56,778 nt of DNA from a virus. The notes beneath the pieces were generated by a model, which ran no database searches, was not told the DNA's origin, and worked only from the letters and a program-made list of their open reading frames with translations. The stretch is from positions 1 to 56,778 of the IMG/VR virus record IMGVR_UViG_3300025892_000024; one strand, given 5' to 3'. This document shows positions 34,007 to 42,296 of this stretch, piece after piece; position 1 is the stretch's first letter, and every line of letters begins with the position of its first letter. The translations under genes and the position numbers were made by a program.

Positions 34007-35540
34007 GCGTTTCATTGATAGGGACAAAACACTTCCCCGTTTCATGGATGATAATAAAATCATTAGTGGCCGAGAGGCGCAACGATGGATTGTAGATACT
34101 GCGATGGAAATGGCTGATGCAGTTAGGCACACCTTGGGTCCAAAAGGAATGGATATGATGCTTGTAGATCGTATCGGAAATAAGGTGCTCACTAACGATG
34201 GCGCAACAATACTCCGTTCTTTGGAAACCAAAGACCCCGTAGCTTCAATTATTGCTGAGGTAGCGAAAAGTCAAGAGCAAAACGCATTCGATGGAACTAC
34301 CACATGTATTGTTGTGATGGGGGAGCTATTGAGGCGAGCAGACGAATTAATTTCAAGGGGAGTTCACCCAAATGCAATCATCAAGGGATACAGGCTCGGT
34401 TTAGGCGAGGCATTGGAATCTGCGAAGACGCACAGTATTGAGAAAGAACCGTATGAAGCTGGAAGGGCCGCAGCAAGAACGGCAATCACTGGTAAATCTG
34501 CAGAAGACTTTGTTGATGTTCTAAGCGATATTTGTTCACGTGCTGCTATGATTTCAAAACCAAGTGATATGATGCTTCTTACAATACCAGGTAATACAAA
34601 TGATGCAGAACTGATTGAAGGCCTTGTTTTACTAAAATCACCCGCTACGGCTGGTATGCCATCTAAGACGACTGGAAAGGTTGCTTTGATTGAGCAAGAC
34701 TTGGCCCCACCTCAAGCGCAAGTAACTCTAAACGACCCAGCCAAAATCGCAGAAATCGTCGAAATACAACAGAAATTCATTGAACATACTGTGAATAACT
34801 TCGTTAAACATGAAGTCAAAGCTATATTCTGCCAAAAGAACATCGATTCGAAAGTCCTTCAACTATTGAGGACAAACGGAATTGTAGCATTCCGGCACAT
34901 CAAAAGAAGCAACATGCTCAAACTAGCATCATCGATGGATTGCCATGTCATAAGCGATTTTGCAGATGTAAACGAAGAGGACTTGGGTCATGGCGAGGTC
35001 GAGGTTGTTGAATCAGTAAATGATTACGTGACAATCAAAGGCGAACACATTCAAGCCGCTTCAATCATTATGCCAGCGCCAACTGAACAGTCTGGAGAGG
35101 AATTTCAAAGAGCAATGGAGGACGCTCTTGGTGTTGCTTATCTTGCTGTAAAAGACCGCAGGTTGGTGCCCGGTGCTGGAACAATTCAATCTTTGATGTC
35201 TTATGACCTACTCAACTGTGAACAACAGTACACGGGTAAAGTCGAAGTAGCACGTAAGGCATTCGCTGAATCTTTACTAATCATTCCTCAAACACTTGCT
35301 GAATCTGCAGGTATGGATATTATGGACGTGACAGTACACCTACAAAAAGAACCGAGCTTGGGAGTAAATGTCGATGAAATGGAACTTATGACAATGCTAG
35401 TGTTTGAACCTTTAGCAGTTGTAGAATCCGCACTAAATGGGGCTGTTGAGAATGCTGTATCTCTTCTTAGGACACACTCTATCATCTTAGCGAAACCTAT
35501 TCAAGAGATATTTGCAGAGGCGGAAAGGAGGAAAGACTGA
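33993..35540 (+). CDS. Group II chaperonin (thermosome subunit), virus-encoded
   Basis: 515 residues, full length for the family. The ATP-binding and hydrolysis signatures are present: Leu-Gly-Pro-Lys-Gly-Met-Asp (48-54), Asn-Asp-Gly-Ala-Thr (68-72), Asp-Gly-Thr-Thr-Thr (100-104) and Val-Pro-Gly-Ala-Gly (392-396). It would form a double-ring cage that folds proteins with ATP. ATG 33993 was chosen over TTG 33984 because the protein then begins as thermosomes do; it overlaps the end of the giant protein gene by 14 bases. Divergences from the consensus (Phe before Asp100, an unusual C-terminal helix) suggest long separate evolution from host copies. Placement right after the giant proteins suggests it folds them or the capsid. 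Confidence 0.95.
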   Translation: MAFTKRFIDRDKTLPRFMDDNKIISGREAQRWIVDTAMEMADAVRHTLGPKGMDMMLVDRIGNKVLTNDGATILRSLETKDPVASIIAEVAKSQEQNAFDGTTTCIVVMGELLRRADELISRGVHPNAIIKGYRLGLGEALESAKTHSIEKEPYEAGRAAARTAITGKSAEDFVDVLSDICSRAAMISKPSDMMLLTIPGNTNDAELIEGLVLLKSPATAGMPSKTTGKVALIEQDLAPPQAQVTLNDPAKIAEIVEIQQKFIEHTVNNFVKHEVKAIFCQKNIDSKVLQLLRTNGIVAFRHIKRSNMLKLASSMDCHVISDFADVNEEDLGHGEVEVVESVNDYVTIKGEHIQAASIIMPAPTEQSGEEFQRAMEDALGVAYLAVKDRRLVPGAGTIQSLMSYDLLNCEQQYTGKVEVARKAFAESLLIIPQTLAESAGMDIMDVTVHLQKEPSLGVNVDEMELMTMLVFEPLAVVESALNGAVENAVSLLRTHSIILAKPIQEIFAEAERRKD

Positions 35541-35803
35541 TGATACATAGCGTTTCGATAATTAAAGTCATAAAAAACGATGAAGATCCGTTTGAGTGGG
35601 AACAGGAGTTACCAAAAGAACTGTTCAAATCGAAGTATAAGTTTGACGGAGGAGATATTGGGCCTTTTGGAGATACAGATGAACCGGTGAAAAGAACATT
35701 GTTTTGGTATCCGAAAAAATCAGAAGTAGCAGAAGAACTTTGTAACTTGATAGTAAAACATGGGTATAGGGCAACAAGAGAGTACATACCAACGATTGAT
35801 TGA
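35540..35803 (+). CDS. Small unknown acidic protein (87 aa)
   Basis: ATG overlaps the thermosome stop by one base (TGATG), with GGAGGAAAG just upstream as Shine-Dalgarno. The protein is mixed alpha/beta with a Gly-Gly-Asp-Ile-Gly-Pro-Phe-Gly turn and one Cys. It could be a chaperonin-linked accessory protein by position; no family is recognised. Confidence 0.65.
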   Translation: MIHSVSIIKVIKNDEDPFEWEQELPKELFKSKYKFDGGDIGPFGDTDEPVKRTLFWYPKKSEVAEELCNLIVKHGYRATREYIPTID

Positions 35804-35804
35804 T

Positions 35805-35945
35805 ATGAAAAAAATATGCCCAAAACGAAAAGGGGGCAAAACCTGTTCGCCAGTTCTAAGGAACAATGGTCGTTTTATCTGCGTTGATTGCGGGCAAGAT
35901 GTGAAAAGGGGCAAAAAAAGGAGCGCCTTTACACAAACAGATTAG
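35805..35945 (+). CDS. Zinc-ribbon microprotein (46 aa)
   Basis: Starts one base after the previous stop. Cys residues at Cys5-Pro-x6-Ser-x-style spacing (Cys, then Cys eight residues later) and a later Cys-Val-Asp-Cys pair with a basic C-terminus form a single zinc ribbon. An upstream in-frame ATG at 35760 would overlap the previous gene and is less likely. Its stop TAG (35943-35945) overlaps the stop of the convergent ATPase gene. Confidence 0.65.
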   Translation: MKKICPKRKGGKTCSPVLRNNGRFICVDCGQDVKRGKKRSAFTQTD

Positions 35946-36709
35946 TCTCCATATCCGCCTAAACTATCCTTTACCAAATTGACGAGGGTTGAATCTACTC
36001 CAGGCAGAGGTAATGGAGAATGGAGCCTTAGAACATCATCACCGGCAAAAATGTAAGCGAAATAATAGGGGTGAGTTCTCAACCAACTTTTTACTTTAGA
36101 GTAAGCGCCTAGTCCTTGATTTTTCAAGTAATCCTCACGCTCACGCATGAAAAACAAAATACTGTTATTGCATTGGGAATATACTTGCTTGTTGATGTCC
36201 TGTATTCTTTGACCTAAAGCTATCATCAATATCTTCTTCCCTAATCCAGTTGTAGCTAGTCTCTGTAAGCCTTTATGCTTTGACTGATTCCCTGCATAAA
36301 GTTGAATTTCATCAATGAATAAAGCGAAATGGCGGTTTTTGTGCCCTGAAACGGGCGGTTTGTCTGATTTGAGGGTGAAGAGTAAGTTCACTATTTCAGT
36401 CAGCGCCTGCGATCTTGAATCATCTCCCGGCGGACGATAAATAATTCTTGAAGTCTTTAGCATCAAGTGGCCCATCAAGTCTTTTATGTTTCGAACTATG
36501 ACACCATACTTTACAACTGCATCATCATGCTTGGTATCTACGAATATGTAACATGGGTTAGTTCTATTATCTAAGAATCCACAAGTGAACAAACGCATGG
36601 CGGCAGTTGTTTTTCCATACTGTGTCTGCCCAGCAATTACTGTATGTCCTTTTGATAACGCCTTGAACAAAGGTTCCTCTGATGTGATGATGGGTAAAGG
36701 AGAGTCCAC
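35942..36709 (-). CDS. HerA/FtsK-superfamily ATPase, probable genome-packaging ATPase
   Basis: 255 residues. Walker A is Gly27-Gln-Thr-Gln-Tyr-Gly-Lys33-Thr-Thr. Walker B is His-Phe-Ala-Leu-Phe-Ile-Asp133-Glu134, and a sensor-type Gln167 sits in Ala-Leu-Gly-Gln. The size and order match the short packaging ATPases (A32/B204 type) of membrane-containing dsDNA viruses, which pump DNA into preformed capsids. A DNA translocase of a conjugative element is the alternative. It lies 4 bases downstream of the ribbon-helix-helix gene on the same strand and converges on the thermosome operon. Confidence 0.8.
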   Translation of the reverse strand: MDSPLPIITSEEPLFKALSKGHTVIAGQTQYGKTTAAMRLFTCGFLDNRTNPCYIFVDTKHDDAVVKYGVIVRNIKDLMGHLMLKTSRIIYRPPGDDSRSQALTEIVNLLFTLKSDKPPVSGHKNRHFALFIDEIQLYAGNQSKHKGLQRLATTGLGKKILMIALGQRIQDINKQVYSQCNNSILFFMREREDYLKNQGLGAYSKVKSWLRTHPYYFAYIFAGDDVLRLHSPLPLPGVDSTLVNLVKDSLGGYGD

Positions 36710-36713
36710 TTAA

Positions 36714-36977
36714 TCACCGACCATTACGTGATTTTCTCCGTCGCCTTCTGCTATCAAGTATTTGTTTCAACTCTTCTGGAGACAGATTCAGTACCATTGT
36801 AAGATATGTAATAACCAAATTAGACCGGCTCCTATTTTCGCTTTCGGCACGCTTCTCGACTTGCTGGTGCAGTTCGTGAGGCAATCTGATAGTCATAGTA
36901 TGGGTGCTGTTTGCTGGTTTGTCCGTTCCCATAGGTGTGTCGAAGGCGTTTATCCTTTTGAATTGCATGGAATACAT
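36714..36977 (-). CDS. Ribbon-helix-helix transcriptional regulator (87 aa)
   Basis: Residues 27-63 show a strand (Met-Thr-Ile-Arg-Leu-Pro), helix (Glu-Leu-His-Gln-Gln-Val-Glu-Lys-Arg), turn with Asn-Arg-Ser-Arg-Ser-Asn and a second helix, the Arc/MetJ/CopG pattern. It should dimerise and bind an operator. It is the first gene of a reverse operon with the ATPase and faces the divergent H1-like gene across a 75-base gap with a near-palindromic TATA element, so it may control both. A later in-frame ATG at residue 16 is an alternative start. Confidence 0.8.
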   Translation of the reverse strand: MYSMQFKRINAFDTPMGTDKPANSTHTMTIRLPHELHQQVEKRAESENRSRSNLVITYLTMVLNLSPEELKQILDSRRRRRKSRNGR

Positions 36978-37018
36978 TTGAACTCATTGTATTCGCTTTG
37001 AAACTGTTGTTTTGCATC

Positions 37019-37030
37019 TCCTATAATAAG
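37019..37030. promoter_or_regulatory. Near-palindromic TATA element between divergent genes
   Basis: CCTATAATAAGG reads almost the same on both strands. It lies about 28 bases upstream of the ATG at 37053, which has no Shine-Dalgarno, as expected for a leaderless archaeal transcript. On the other strand it can serve the regulator/ATPase operon with a short leader. Confidence 0.6.
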
Positions 37031-37052
37031 GGAACCTACTTGACCAATACTC

Positions 37053-38438
37053 ATGGCGGGCAATCAACTACTCCTGATAAACCCGCCCAAAAAAGGTGGA
37101 AGAAAAATGGCTAATAGAAGTAAAGCATCAAGATCGGCAGCCGCTAAAAAGGCAGCAGCAACAAGAAAGAGAAACGCATCAAAGAGAAGCGCAGCAGCTA
37201 AGAAAGCAGCAGCAACTCGAAAAAGAAATGCTTCCAAGGGTAAGCGCAAAGCAACCCGTTCATCAAAATCTTCTCGAAGCGCAGCAGCTAAGAAAGCAGC
37301 AGCAACTCGCAAGCGTAATGCAAGCAAGAGAAGTGCAGCAGCTAAGAAAGCAGCAGCAACTCGTAAAAGAAATGCTTCAAAGGGCAAGAGAAAATCAGTC
37401 CGTTCCACAAAAGCTTCTCGAAGTGCAGCAGCAAAGAAAGCAGCAGCAACTCGCAAGCGCAATGCAAGCAAGAGAAAATCTGCAGCAAAGAAAGCAGCAG
37501 CAACTCGCAAGCGTAACGCAAGAAAGGGTAGCCGCAAATCTGGCCGACCAACTGCAGCAAAACGCAGAGCAGCCGCAAAGAAAGCAGCAGCAACTCGCAA
37601 GCGCAATGCAAGCAAGAGAAGTCGTGCAGCAAAGAAAGCAGCAGCAACTCGCAAGCGTAATGCTGGCAAGAGAAAAGGTTCCAGAAAGGCTCGCAAAATG
37701 GGCGTTGCAAAGCAAGGCAAGTCAGTTTATGATTCATTCATGAAAGGAACTGATATGTTAGTCCCAGGAATGATTACAGTAGGAACTGCACTAGTTGGCA
37801 TGGGTCTTTACAACTCTATCAAATCTATGGCATGGGACAGATTCAATGTCACTGGTTCAACCGGATACATCCAGCAAGCAGCAGACATGATTCCAGTAAT
37901 TACTCCATCCATGGCAGCAGACCTTGGTAACTTTGGAAACAAAGCTCTACACACCGGCTCAGTTGCAGCACTTGGTTACTTACTATCCAACAAGAAAGCA
38001 CTGGGGCTAATCGATTCCAAACTAGCAATGAGTGTAGTCAAACTAACAGGATTGTTCTACGCTGCTCAAATGGTTACTGAATTACAAACCTACAACATTG
38101 GTGGCGCATTCAGAAGCTTAGCAATGGGTGACTTCTCTGGTGCTATGAATGAAATCGGCGGAAGTGCAACTGCTCCTCAGACCTATGGTACTCTAGGAAT
38201 GGCTCACGGAAATGTCGGCGGCGCTCACAACAACATGGGTATGTATCATGTTGGAGGCGGTCACATGGGATCTGTAACCAACAAGAAGTTCTTCGGCGCT
38301 CACAACGGCGCTATGATGCTTCCTCAGAATGTATCTGCTCCAACTGCAGCGACTCAAGCAATGGGTGGCCCAGGTGCAAACGCATTCTTTGGGACAAAAG
38401 GCAGAGGGCTTGGTAGCAGCCGTGTAAACCTCTTTTGA
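37053..38438 (+). CDS. Histone H1-like basic repeat protein fused to a membrane domain (461 aa)
   Basis: The N-terminus carries Leu-Ile-Asn-Pro-Pro-Lys-Lys-Gly-Gly. Residues about 20-220 contain eight copies of Lys-Lys-Ala-Ala-Ala-Thr-Arg-Lys-Arg-Asn, arranged as four dimers, an Ala/Lys/Arg composition like histone H1 tails or viral core proteins. From about residue 230 the protein becomes hydrophobic with two or three membrane segments (about 232-252, 303-320, 328-345), then a Gly/His/Asn-rich tail ending in Leu-Gly-Ser-Ser-Arg-Val. I infer that it condenses the genome and ties it to the virion membrane. ATG 37053 sits 28 bases from a TATA box; an internal ATG at 37107 follows the NPP segment. 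Confidence 0.85.
   Translation: MAGNQLLLINPPKKGGRKMANRSKASRSAAAKKAAATRKRNASKRSAAAKKAAATRKRNASKGKRKATRSSKSSRSAAAKKAAATRKRNASKRSAAAKKAAATRKRNASKGKRKSVRSTKASRSAAAKKAAATRKRNASKRKSAAKKAAATRKRNARKGSRKSGRPTAAKRRAAAKKAAATRKRNASKRSRAAKKAAATRKRNAGKRKGSRKARKMGVAKQGKSVYDSFMKGTDMLVPGMITVGTALVGMGLYNSIKSMAWDRFNVTGSTGYIQQAADMIPVITPSMAADLGNFGNKALHTGSVAALGYLLSNKKALGLIDSKLAMSVVKLTGLFYAAQMVTELQTYNIGGAFRSLAMGDFSGAMNEIGGSATAPQTYGTLGMAHGNVGGAHNNMGMYHVGGGHMGSVTNKKFFGAHNGAMMLPQNVSAPTAATQAMGGPGANAFFGTKGRGLGSSRVNLF
37125..37695 (+). repeat. Tandem repeat encoding the H1-like AAKKAAATRKRN units
   Basis: Eight in-frame copies of about 50-90 bases, centred on AAGAAAGCAGCAGCAACTCG, form four longer dimer units. The copies are nearly identical at nucleotide level, indicating recent duplication or recombination-driven homogenisation. 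They create spurious long open frames on both strands. Confidence 0.9.
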
Positions 38439-38453
38439 ATAGGGGGTTTCTAA

Positions 38454-39602
38454 GTGGCACGTAAGAAGTCTAGGAAAGGCCGAAGGAAAGCGAAATTTCT
38501 TTCAAAGACAAGGAGCAAACTCAAGTCTTCAGGCGGCAAATTAAAGTCTCAACTTAAAAAAAATGCAACTCTGAAATCCTTGAAACCCTACACTAAGGCC
38601 GGATTTGCTCTAACTGCAACTGGACTAGCTTACGCCACTACATACACCGTTGCAAAAGGTATAGGTCAAACACTATTGCCGGACGCTACTTACAAGACTG
38701 ATGCATGGTTAACTAACACAGACTTAGGTTTAGTCACACAAACAGGTTTGATTGTAGGTTCAACCGGACTTGCTATTAAATTCCTAGATTCTAAATTTGG
38801 CAAGACTGTAGTTCCTAATTTCTTTTCAAGATTCAAAGATGAGAAAAAAATCATGATTGCAGGCTCAACAGCATTTGCAACTGGAAGATTACTAACTGGA
38901 TTAAGCAAAGGTCATGTTGGAAAGCGTTTCCAAGCTTTGTTTGATGCAGACTTGCCAGCAGCGATTTACACCGGCCAGGGTCCTTACTTCAACAGGCCAA
39001 GCAACATACGTGCAATGAATGAAGTCATCAGAGGAGACCTAAGCGATCCATCAGTAAGGCCTGGCCTAACTGACAGATTCTTCAAACTATTCAGTCCAAG
39101 ATACGGCAGTTGGGTCGCAGGTCGAAATCCCTCTAGTTGGAGTAAGACCCACAGAGTAAATATTCCGTCAGGTATTGACAATAACTTCAACTACATGAAT
39201 TTCAAGACTAACAGGCCACTCCTACCTAACAACGTGGCTCCGGTTTCTGTGAATCCAGCGAATCCAGCGAATAATCCAGCGAATAATCCAGCGAATAATC
39301 CAGTGAATAATCCAGTGAATAATCCAGCGAATAATCCAGCGGCAGGTAATGGCCTTAACGCACAATTAGCTAACCCCATCGTCAATCAAGTATCACAAAA
39401 TCAATGGGAAAGAGGAAATAACACTACATCTGCGAAGCACAAATTCACAGCTTGGAATACACCACACAACCACCACACTATGTTTGACGGAAATGTATGG
39501 GGCAGGGGCTCCAGAGGAAAATACTCCAATGATATGACACAGCAGAATCACAACGAACTGCATCAAAATGGATATACCAATTTAAGCAAATATACTTTGT
39601 GA
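38454..39602 (+). CDS. Basic membrane protein with Asn-Pro repeat tail (382 aa)
   Basis: GTG start with an AGGGGG site just upstream. Residues 1-45 are strongly basic (Lys/Arg/Ser), followed by hydrophobic segments at about 49-68, 91-110 and 132-150. Residues about 267-300 are repeats of Asn-Pro-Ala-Asn. The C-terminus has a Lys-His-Lys-Phe segment and a Leu-His-Gln-Asn-Gly-Tyr motif, similar to the segment after the Asn/Pro repeats of the gene at 1778. Together with the H1-like gene it may link DNA, membrane and surface; this is inference. Confidence 0.75.
   Translation: MARKKSRKGRRKAKFLSKTRSKLKSSGGKLKSQLKKNATLKSLKPYTKAGFALTATGLAYATTYTVAKGIGQTLLPDATYKTDAWLTNTDLGLVTQTGLIVGSTGLAIKFLDSKFGKTVVPNFFSRFKDEKKIMIAGSTAFATGRLLTGLSKGHVGKRFQALFDADLPAAIYTGQGPYFNRPSNIRAMNEVIRGDLSDPSVRPGLTDRFFKLFSPRYGSWVAGRNPSSWSKTHRVNIPSGIDNNFNYMNFKTNRPLLPNNVAPVSVNPANPANNPANNPANNPVNNPVNNPANNPAAGNGLNAQLANPIVNQVSQNQWERGNNTTSAKHKFTAWNTPHNHHTMFDGNVWGRGSRGKYSNDMTQQNHNELHQNGYTNLSKYTL
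39251..39342 (+). repeat. 12-base tandem repeat encoding Asn-Pro-Ala-Asn
   Basis: About seven copies of AATAATCCAGCG or AATAATCCAGTG, in frame, inside the gene at 38454. Confidence 0.9.
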
Positions 39603-39613
39603 GGTGTCACTAA

Positions 39614-40519
39614 ATGGCACTTGACACAATGGAAGGTTCACTTGGGGGCGGGCTACTGCCAATAGCCAAGAATTCCAGAAGAAAAATCGTTATGATGCAA
39701 GGCGAAGTTAAAAATTTGACACAATCTGCTCCGACTGGTGTTCTGGTTGACGGTTCTGTTGTTAGTGGTACTGTAATAAGGACAGACGGTGTATCGGCAA
39801 GTTCTAAAATTTCTGTCGGAGACCGTATATTTCAATCCGGCTTTTTGACATTTCGCTTTGAAGAACTTGGTACAGTGACGGCCATCACCCCCGTAAGCGG
39901 TCACGAAGATATTACCATAGGTGCCGGCTTTGGGCAAACATATCCTGACCCTTTAGTGGTGCCTGCTAGGACACCTACAGCATCCAACAACGCAGAAATT
40001 TCTGTCGCTACAGTTTATGACATTAGTCCTGACGGTGTAGTGACCGAAGTTTCGGGACACGGGGGCGGCTTAGAATCCGGTTTACAAAACCTCTTCATGA
40101 ATGTGGGGGCTGGAAGAATTAGCATTTATGGTGTCGACGACCAAACGGCAGCGCCATCGGGTCAATTTGAAGACCATGAACGGATAAACAGGATGGGAAC
40201 TGGATTGTCAATGGAATTTACTTTCGGTAGTGAAGTTGATCTAACAGATAGTTTAAATTTAGTTACTGCAGTAGGTTCTTTTGGATTTGACATGACTGCT
40301 GCAGGTATGATGGTTATTGACCCAGCCTCTTCTGTTGCAACTAAAGCGACCCAAGTTGACCGAGTGGCTTTCGGTGCTTGTCATAGAGTTGCGGGTAACA
40401 CGGCAATTTTTCATATCAGTTTACCCTATGAGCAAGAAGGTGGAGCTCAAGAAGAAATTACAGAAAATACCGTTCTCAAATTTTGTATAATGGCAGTTGC
40501 AGACAATGGAGGAATTTGA
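39614..40519 (+). CDS. Beta-rich capsid-like protein, paralogue family A (301 aa)
   Basis: GAGGTGTCAC upstream of ATG 39614. The longest member of the family also encoded at 8872, 40520 and 43395. It has a central Ser-Pro-Asp-Gly-Val-Val-Thr motif (about residue 138) and the C-terminal Pro-Tyr-Glu-Gln-Glu-Gly-Gly-Ala-Gln motif. About 100 extra residues sit near the N-terminus (two Gly/Thr/Val-rich stretches), consistent with an added beta domain. A capsid or spike-base role is inferred. It directly abuts the next paralogue. Confidence 0.75.
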   Translation: MALDTMEGSLGGGLLPIAKNSRRKIVMMQGEVKNLTQSAPTGVLVDGSVVSGTVIRTDGVSASSKISVGDRIFQSGFLTFRFEELGTVTAITPVSGHEDITIGAGFGQTYPDPLVVPARTPTASNNAEISVATVYDISPDGVVTEVSGHGGGLESGLQNLFMNVGAGRISIYGVDDQTAAPSGQFEDHERINRMGTGLSMEFTFGSEVDLTDSLNLVTAVGSFGFDMTAAGMMVIDPASSVATKATQVDRVAFGACHRVAGNTAIFHISLPYEQEGGAQEEITENTVLKFCIMAVADNGGI

Positions 40520-41104
40520 ATGGCACAGAGTTTTTCAGATGCATTTACCATAGGCGGCCTTACCGGGGGCGGGGGGGATGGAACAGTTCTTGTAGCAATG
40601 CGAGGGAGGATGATTAATATCGATGCAGGTCACGAAAGCGAGTACAAAGTAGATGGAGACGGGGTGGTAACAGTATTAGCTGGGAGCACCGCAACTGTTG
40701 ATGACATTGATTTAGATTTTGGAGCTGGGTTGATAACAACTGAATCCATAGATGTAGACGGTACAGGAACTACAACTATTGAGGGGGCAGGCCTTGTTTT
40801 ATGTATTGCATTTGGCGACGGAATAATTCGCGCACATCAGCCAGGTGGCCTACAAATAATTGGGGCCTTTGCGAATGTTGGTTGGTCTATAGGTGACGCC
40901 GGTCAGCGTGTCCTTACCCACGGCATTGCCCCTCCTGATAACTCGGCCCCAGCGCCTGTCGGATTGAAGTCTATTGATGGAAATCATCTGAAAATTGCTA
41001 TTGGCGTGCCCTATGAGCCGGAGGGGGGCACTCAAATAGCCTTTAACGAATTTGCTATGATTAATTTCGACATTATTGCGATAGCTAAGAGGTTGAAGAT
41101 ATGA
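40520..41104 (+). CDS. Beta-rich capsid-like protein, paralogue family A (194 aa)
   Basis: Starts immediately after the previous stop with GGAGGAATTTG as Shine-Dalgarno. It shows Phe-Thr-Ile-Gly-Gly-Leu near the N-terminus, Asp-Gly-Asp-Gly-Val-Val-Thr in the middle and Pro-Tyr-Glu-Pro-Glu-Gly-Gly-Thr-Gln-Ile near residue 170, matching the family members. Followed by two membrane protein genes, as in the other copies. Confidence 0.8.
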   Translation: MAQSFSDAFTIGGLTGGGGDGTVLVAMRGRMINIDAGHESEYKVDGDGVVTVLAGSTATVDDIDLDFGAGLITTESIDVDGTGTTTIEGAGLVLCIAFGDGIIRAHQPGGLQIIGAFANVGWSIGDAGQRVLTHGIAPPDNSAPAPVGLKSIDGNHLKIAIGVPYEPEGGTQIAFNEFAMINFDIIAIAKRLKI

Positions 41105-41166
41105 ATCGAGACACAGTTGGCGTTGCCATAGGTTTTCTTTGGCTAGGACTACTATTTGCTATGTAA
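41101..41166 (+). CDS. Single-span membrane microprotein (21 aa)
   Basis: ATG overlaps the upstream stop (ATGA at 41101-41104) and the frame ends with TAA. The product is Met-Asn-Arg-Asp followed by about 16 hydrophobic residues. The coupled start and hydrophobic composition suggest a real microprotein, like tiny virion membrane proteins of tailless viruses, though chance cannot be excluded at this length. Confidence 0.45.
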   Translation: MNRDTVGVAIGFLWLGLLFAM

Positions 41167-41178
41167 GGAGAAAATGAT

Positions 41179-41862
41179 ATGCCACACTGTCACTGCGCCA
41201 AAACCATGCTTGGAACATTGAAAGTAAATCCTCATTGTGCTGTACATGGTACAGAATATAACCTTGGTTCTTCAAGAGTTTCACAGATGGGATTGACTTC
41301 AAACGAAAAGAATGTGTTAAATCAAGTATCTAAGCAACTAAATGCGGCATCTAAGATGCATAAGGGCCAAGCGGACAAACTCAGAAACTTAGGTTTTGCA
41401 CCAAAGCCAAAGAACTTAGCTCCTAACAATGAGCCGACTTACCAGGACATGTCTTGGTTCAAAGGTAGAGTCAAAACCTTGCACAACGAACTTCATGCCA
41501 GGAAGCTTGGATCTACACGTAGGGTTCAGATGATTGGAAATACTGATAACATACAATTCGTAGCGATTGAAGTTGTGAAATTTACTGCAATATTGTTAGG
41601 AGGAGGCTTACTTTTGAGTGTCCCTGCATATATGCTAGTCAACAATAAGAAACTGAAAACAAGTAACAAAAGTGAATCGGAAAAACTTGCACATGCGTTA
41701 ATTACACAACCTGTAAAGACAAGTGCGTGGTGGGCGGGGGGCTCATCTGTTTTGATAGGTGCAAAAGACAACAATCCGAAACAAATGGCTGCCGGAGCTG
41801 GATTAATGGCTTTCTCAAGTGCAATCCCATCTGTGAAACTGCAACTATCGAGGAAAATCTAA
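41179..41862 (+). CDS. Membrane protein with N-terminal Cys/His motif (227 aa)
   Basis: AAGGAGAAAA precedes ATG 41179. The N-terminus has His-Cys-His-Cys (Cys4, Cys6) and Cys20-x-x-His, a possible metal site. Leu-Gly-Ser-Ser-Arg-Val at about residues 29-34 and a related Leu-Gly-Ser-Thr-Arg-Arg-Val near 111 echo a motif in other window membrane proteins. Hydrophobic segments lie at about 123-151 and near 180-215. Its stop overlaps the convergent gene. Virion membrane protein inferred. Confidence 0.7.
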   Translation: MPHCHCAKTMLGTLKVNPHCAVHGTEYNLGSSRVSQMGLTSNEKNVLNQVSKQLNAASKMHKGQADKLRNLGFAPKPKNLAPNNEPTYQDMSWFKGRVKTLHNELHARKLGSTRRVQMIGNTDNIQFVAIEVVKFTAILLGGGLLLSVPAYMLVNNKKLKTSNKSESEKLAHALITQPVKTSAWWAGGSSVLIGAKDNNPKQMAAGAGLMAFSSAIPSVKLQLSRKI

Positions 41863-42296
41863 TCTTCTTCTGGATAAACATTCAAGAAATGTTCCAACTC
41901 ACAACCTTGTAAGAAGTCTGTATCCAGCATTGGGAAGAGATTCTGAGCTAACTGAAACGATAATAACCAAGCATCATACGGAAACTTCCACGTAATTCTT
42001 ACGTGGCCGTAAGAGATCGCTAATCCATCTTCTTCAACTTTAGCCACTTCAACAGATGCATTGTTGAAGTATTCTTTGTATTCGGTCATTTTGTCAATGA
42101 CTTCTATTTGCCACTTCTGAAATTTTTCATAATCCTTGTTGCCAGGTAGGGCATCAATGTCTCTAAATACACTTACTTCGTAAATGGGTTTTTTTTCATT
42201 ATCTATCGTAAGTGGGTCGAATACTGTCCCGTCGCATTCAGGACATTCTTTCGCATCTAACCTGCAGATGTTAGAGCATGTCTTACATCGTTTCAT
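41859..42296 (-). CDS. Zinc-ribbon protein of unknown function (145 aa)
   Basis: The N-terminus has Cys4-x2-Cys7, Cys11 and Cys18-x2-Cys21, a zinc-ribbon-type cluster. The rest is a soluble, acidic alpha/beta domain of about 115 residues. ATGA overlap with the upstream ribbon-helix-helix gene shows a two-gene operon. It may be a regulator or adaptor; function unknown. Confidence 0.7.
   Translation of the reverse strand: MKRCKTCSNICRLDAKECPECDGTVFDPLTIDNEKKPIYEVSVFRDIDALPGNKDYEKFQKWQIEVIDKMTEYKEYFNNASVEVAKVEEDGLAISYGHVRITWKFPYDAWLLSFQLAQNLFPMLDTDFLQGCELEHFLNVYPEED

Noticed and set aside
37064-37743. Long open frames on both strands across the H1-like repeats
   Set aside because: They are by-products of the in-frame tandem repeat; their Leu/Ala/Arg- or Gln/Leu-only products and lack of start signals argue against real genes.
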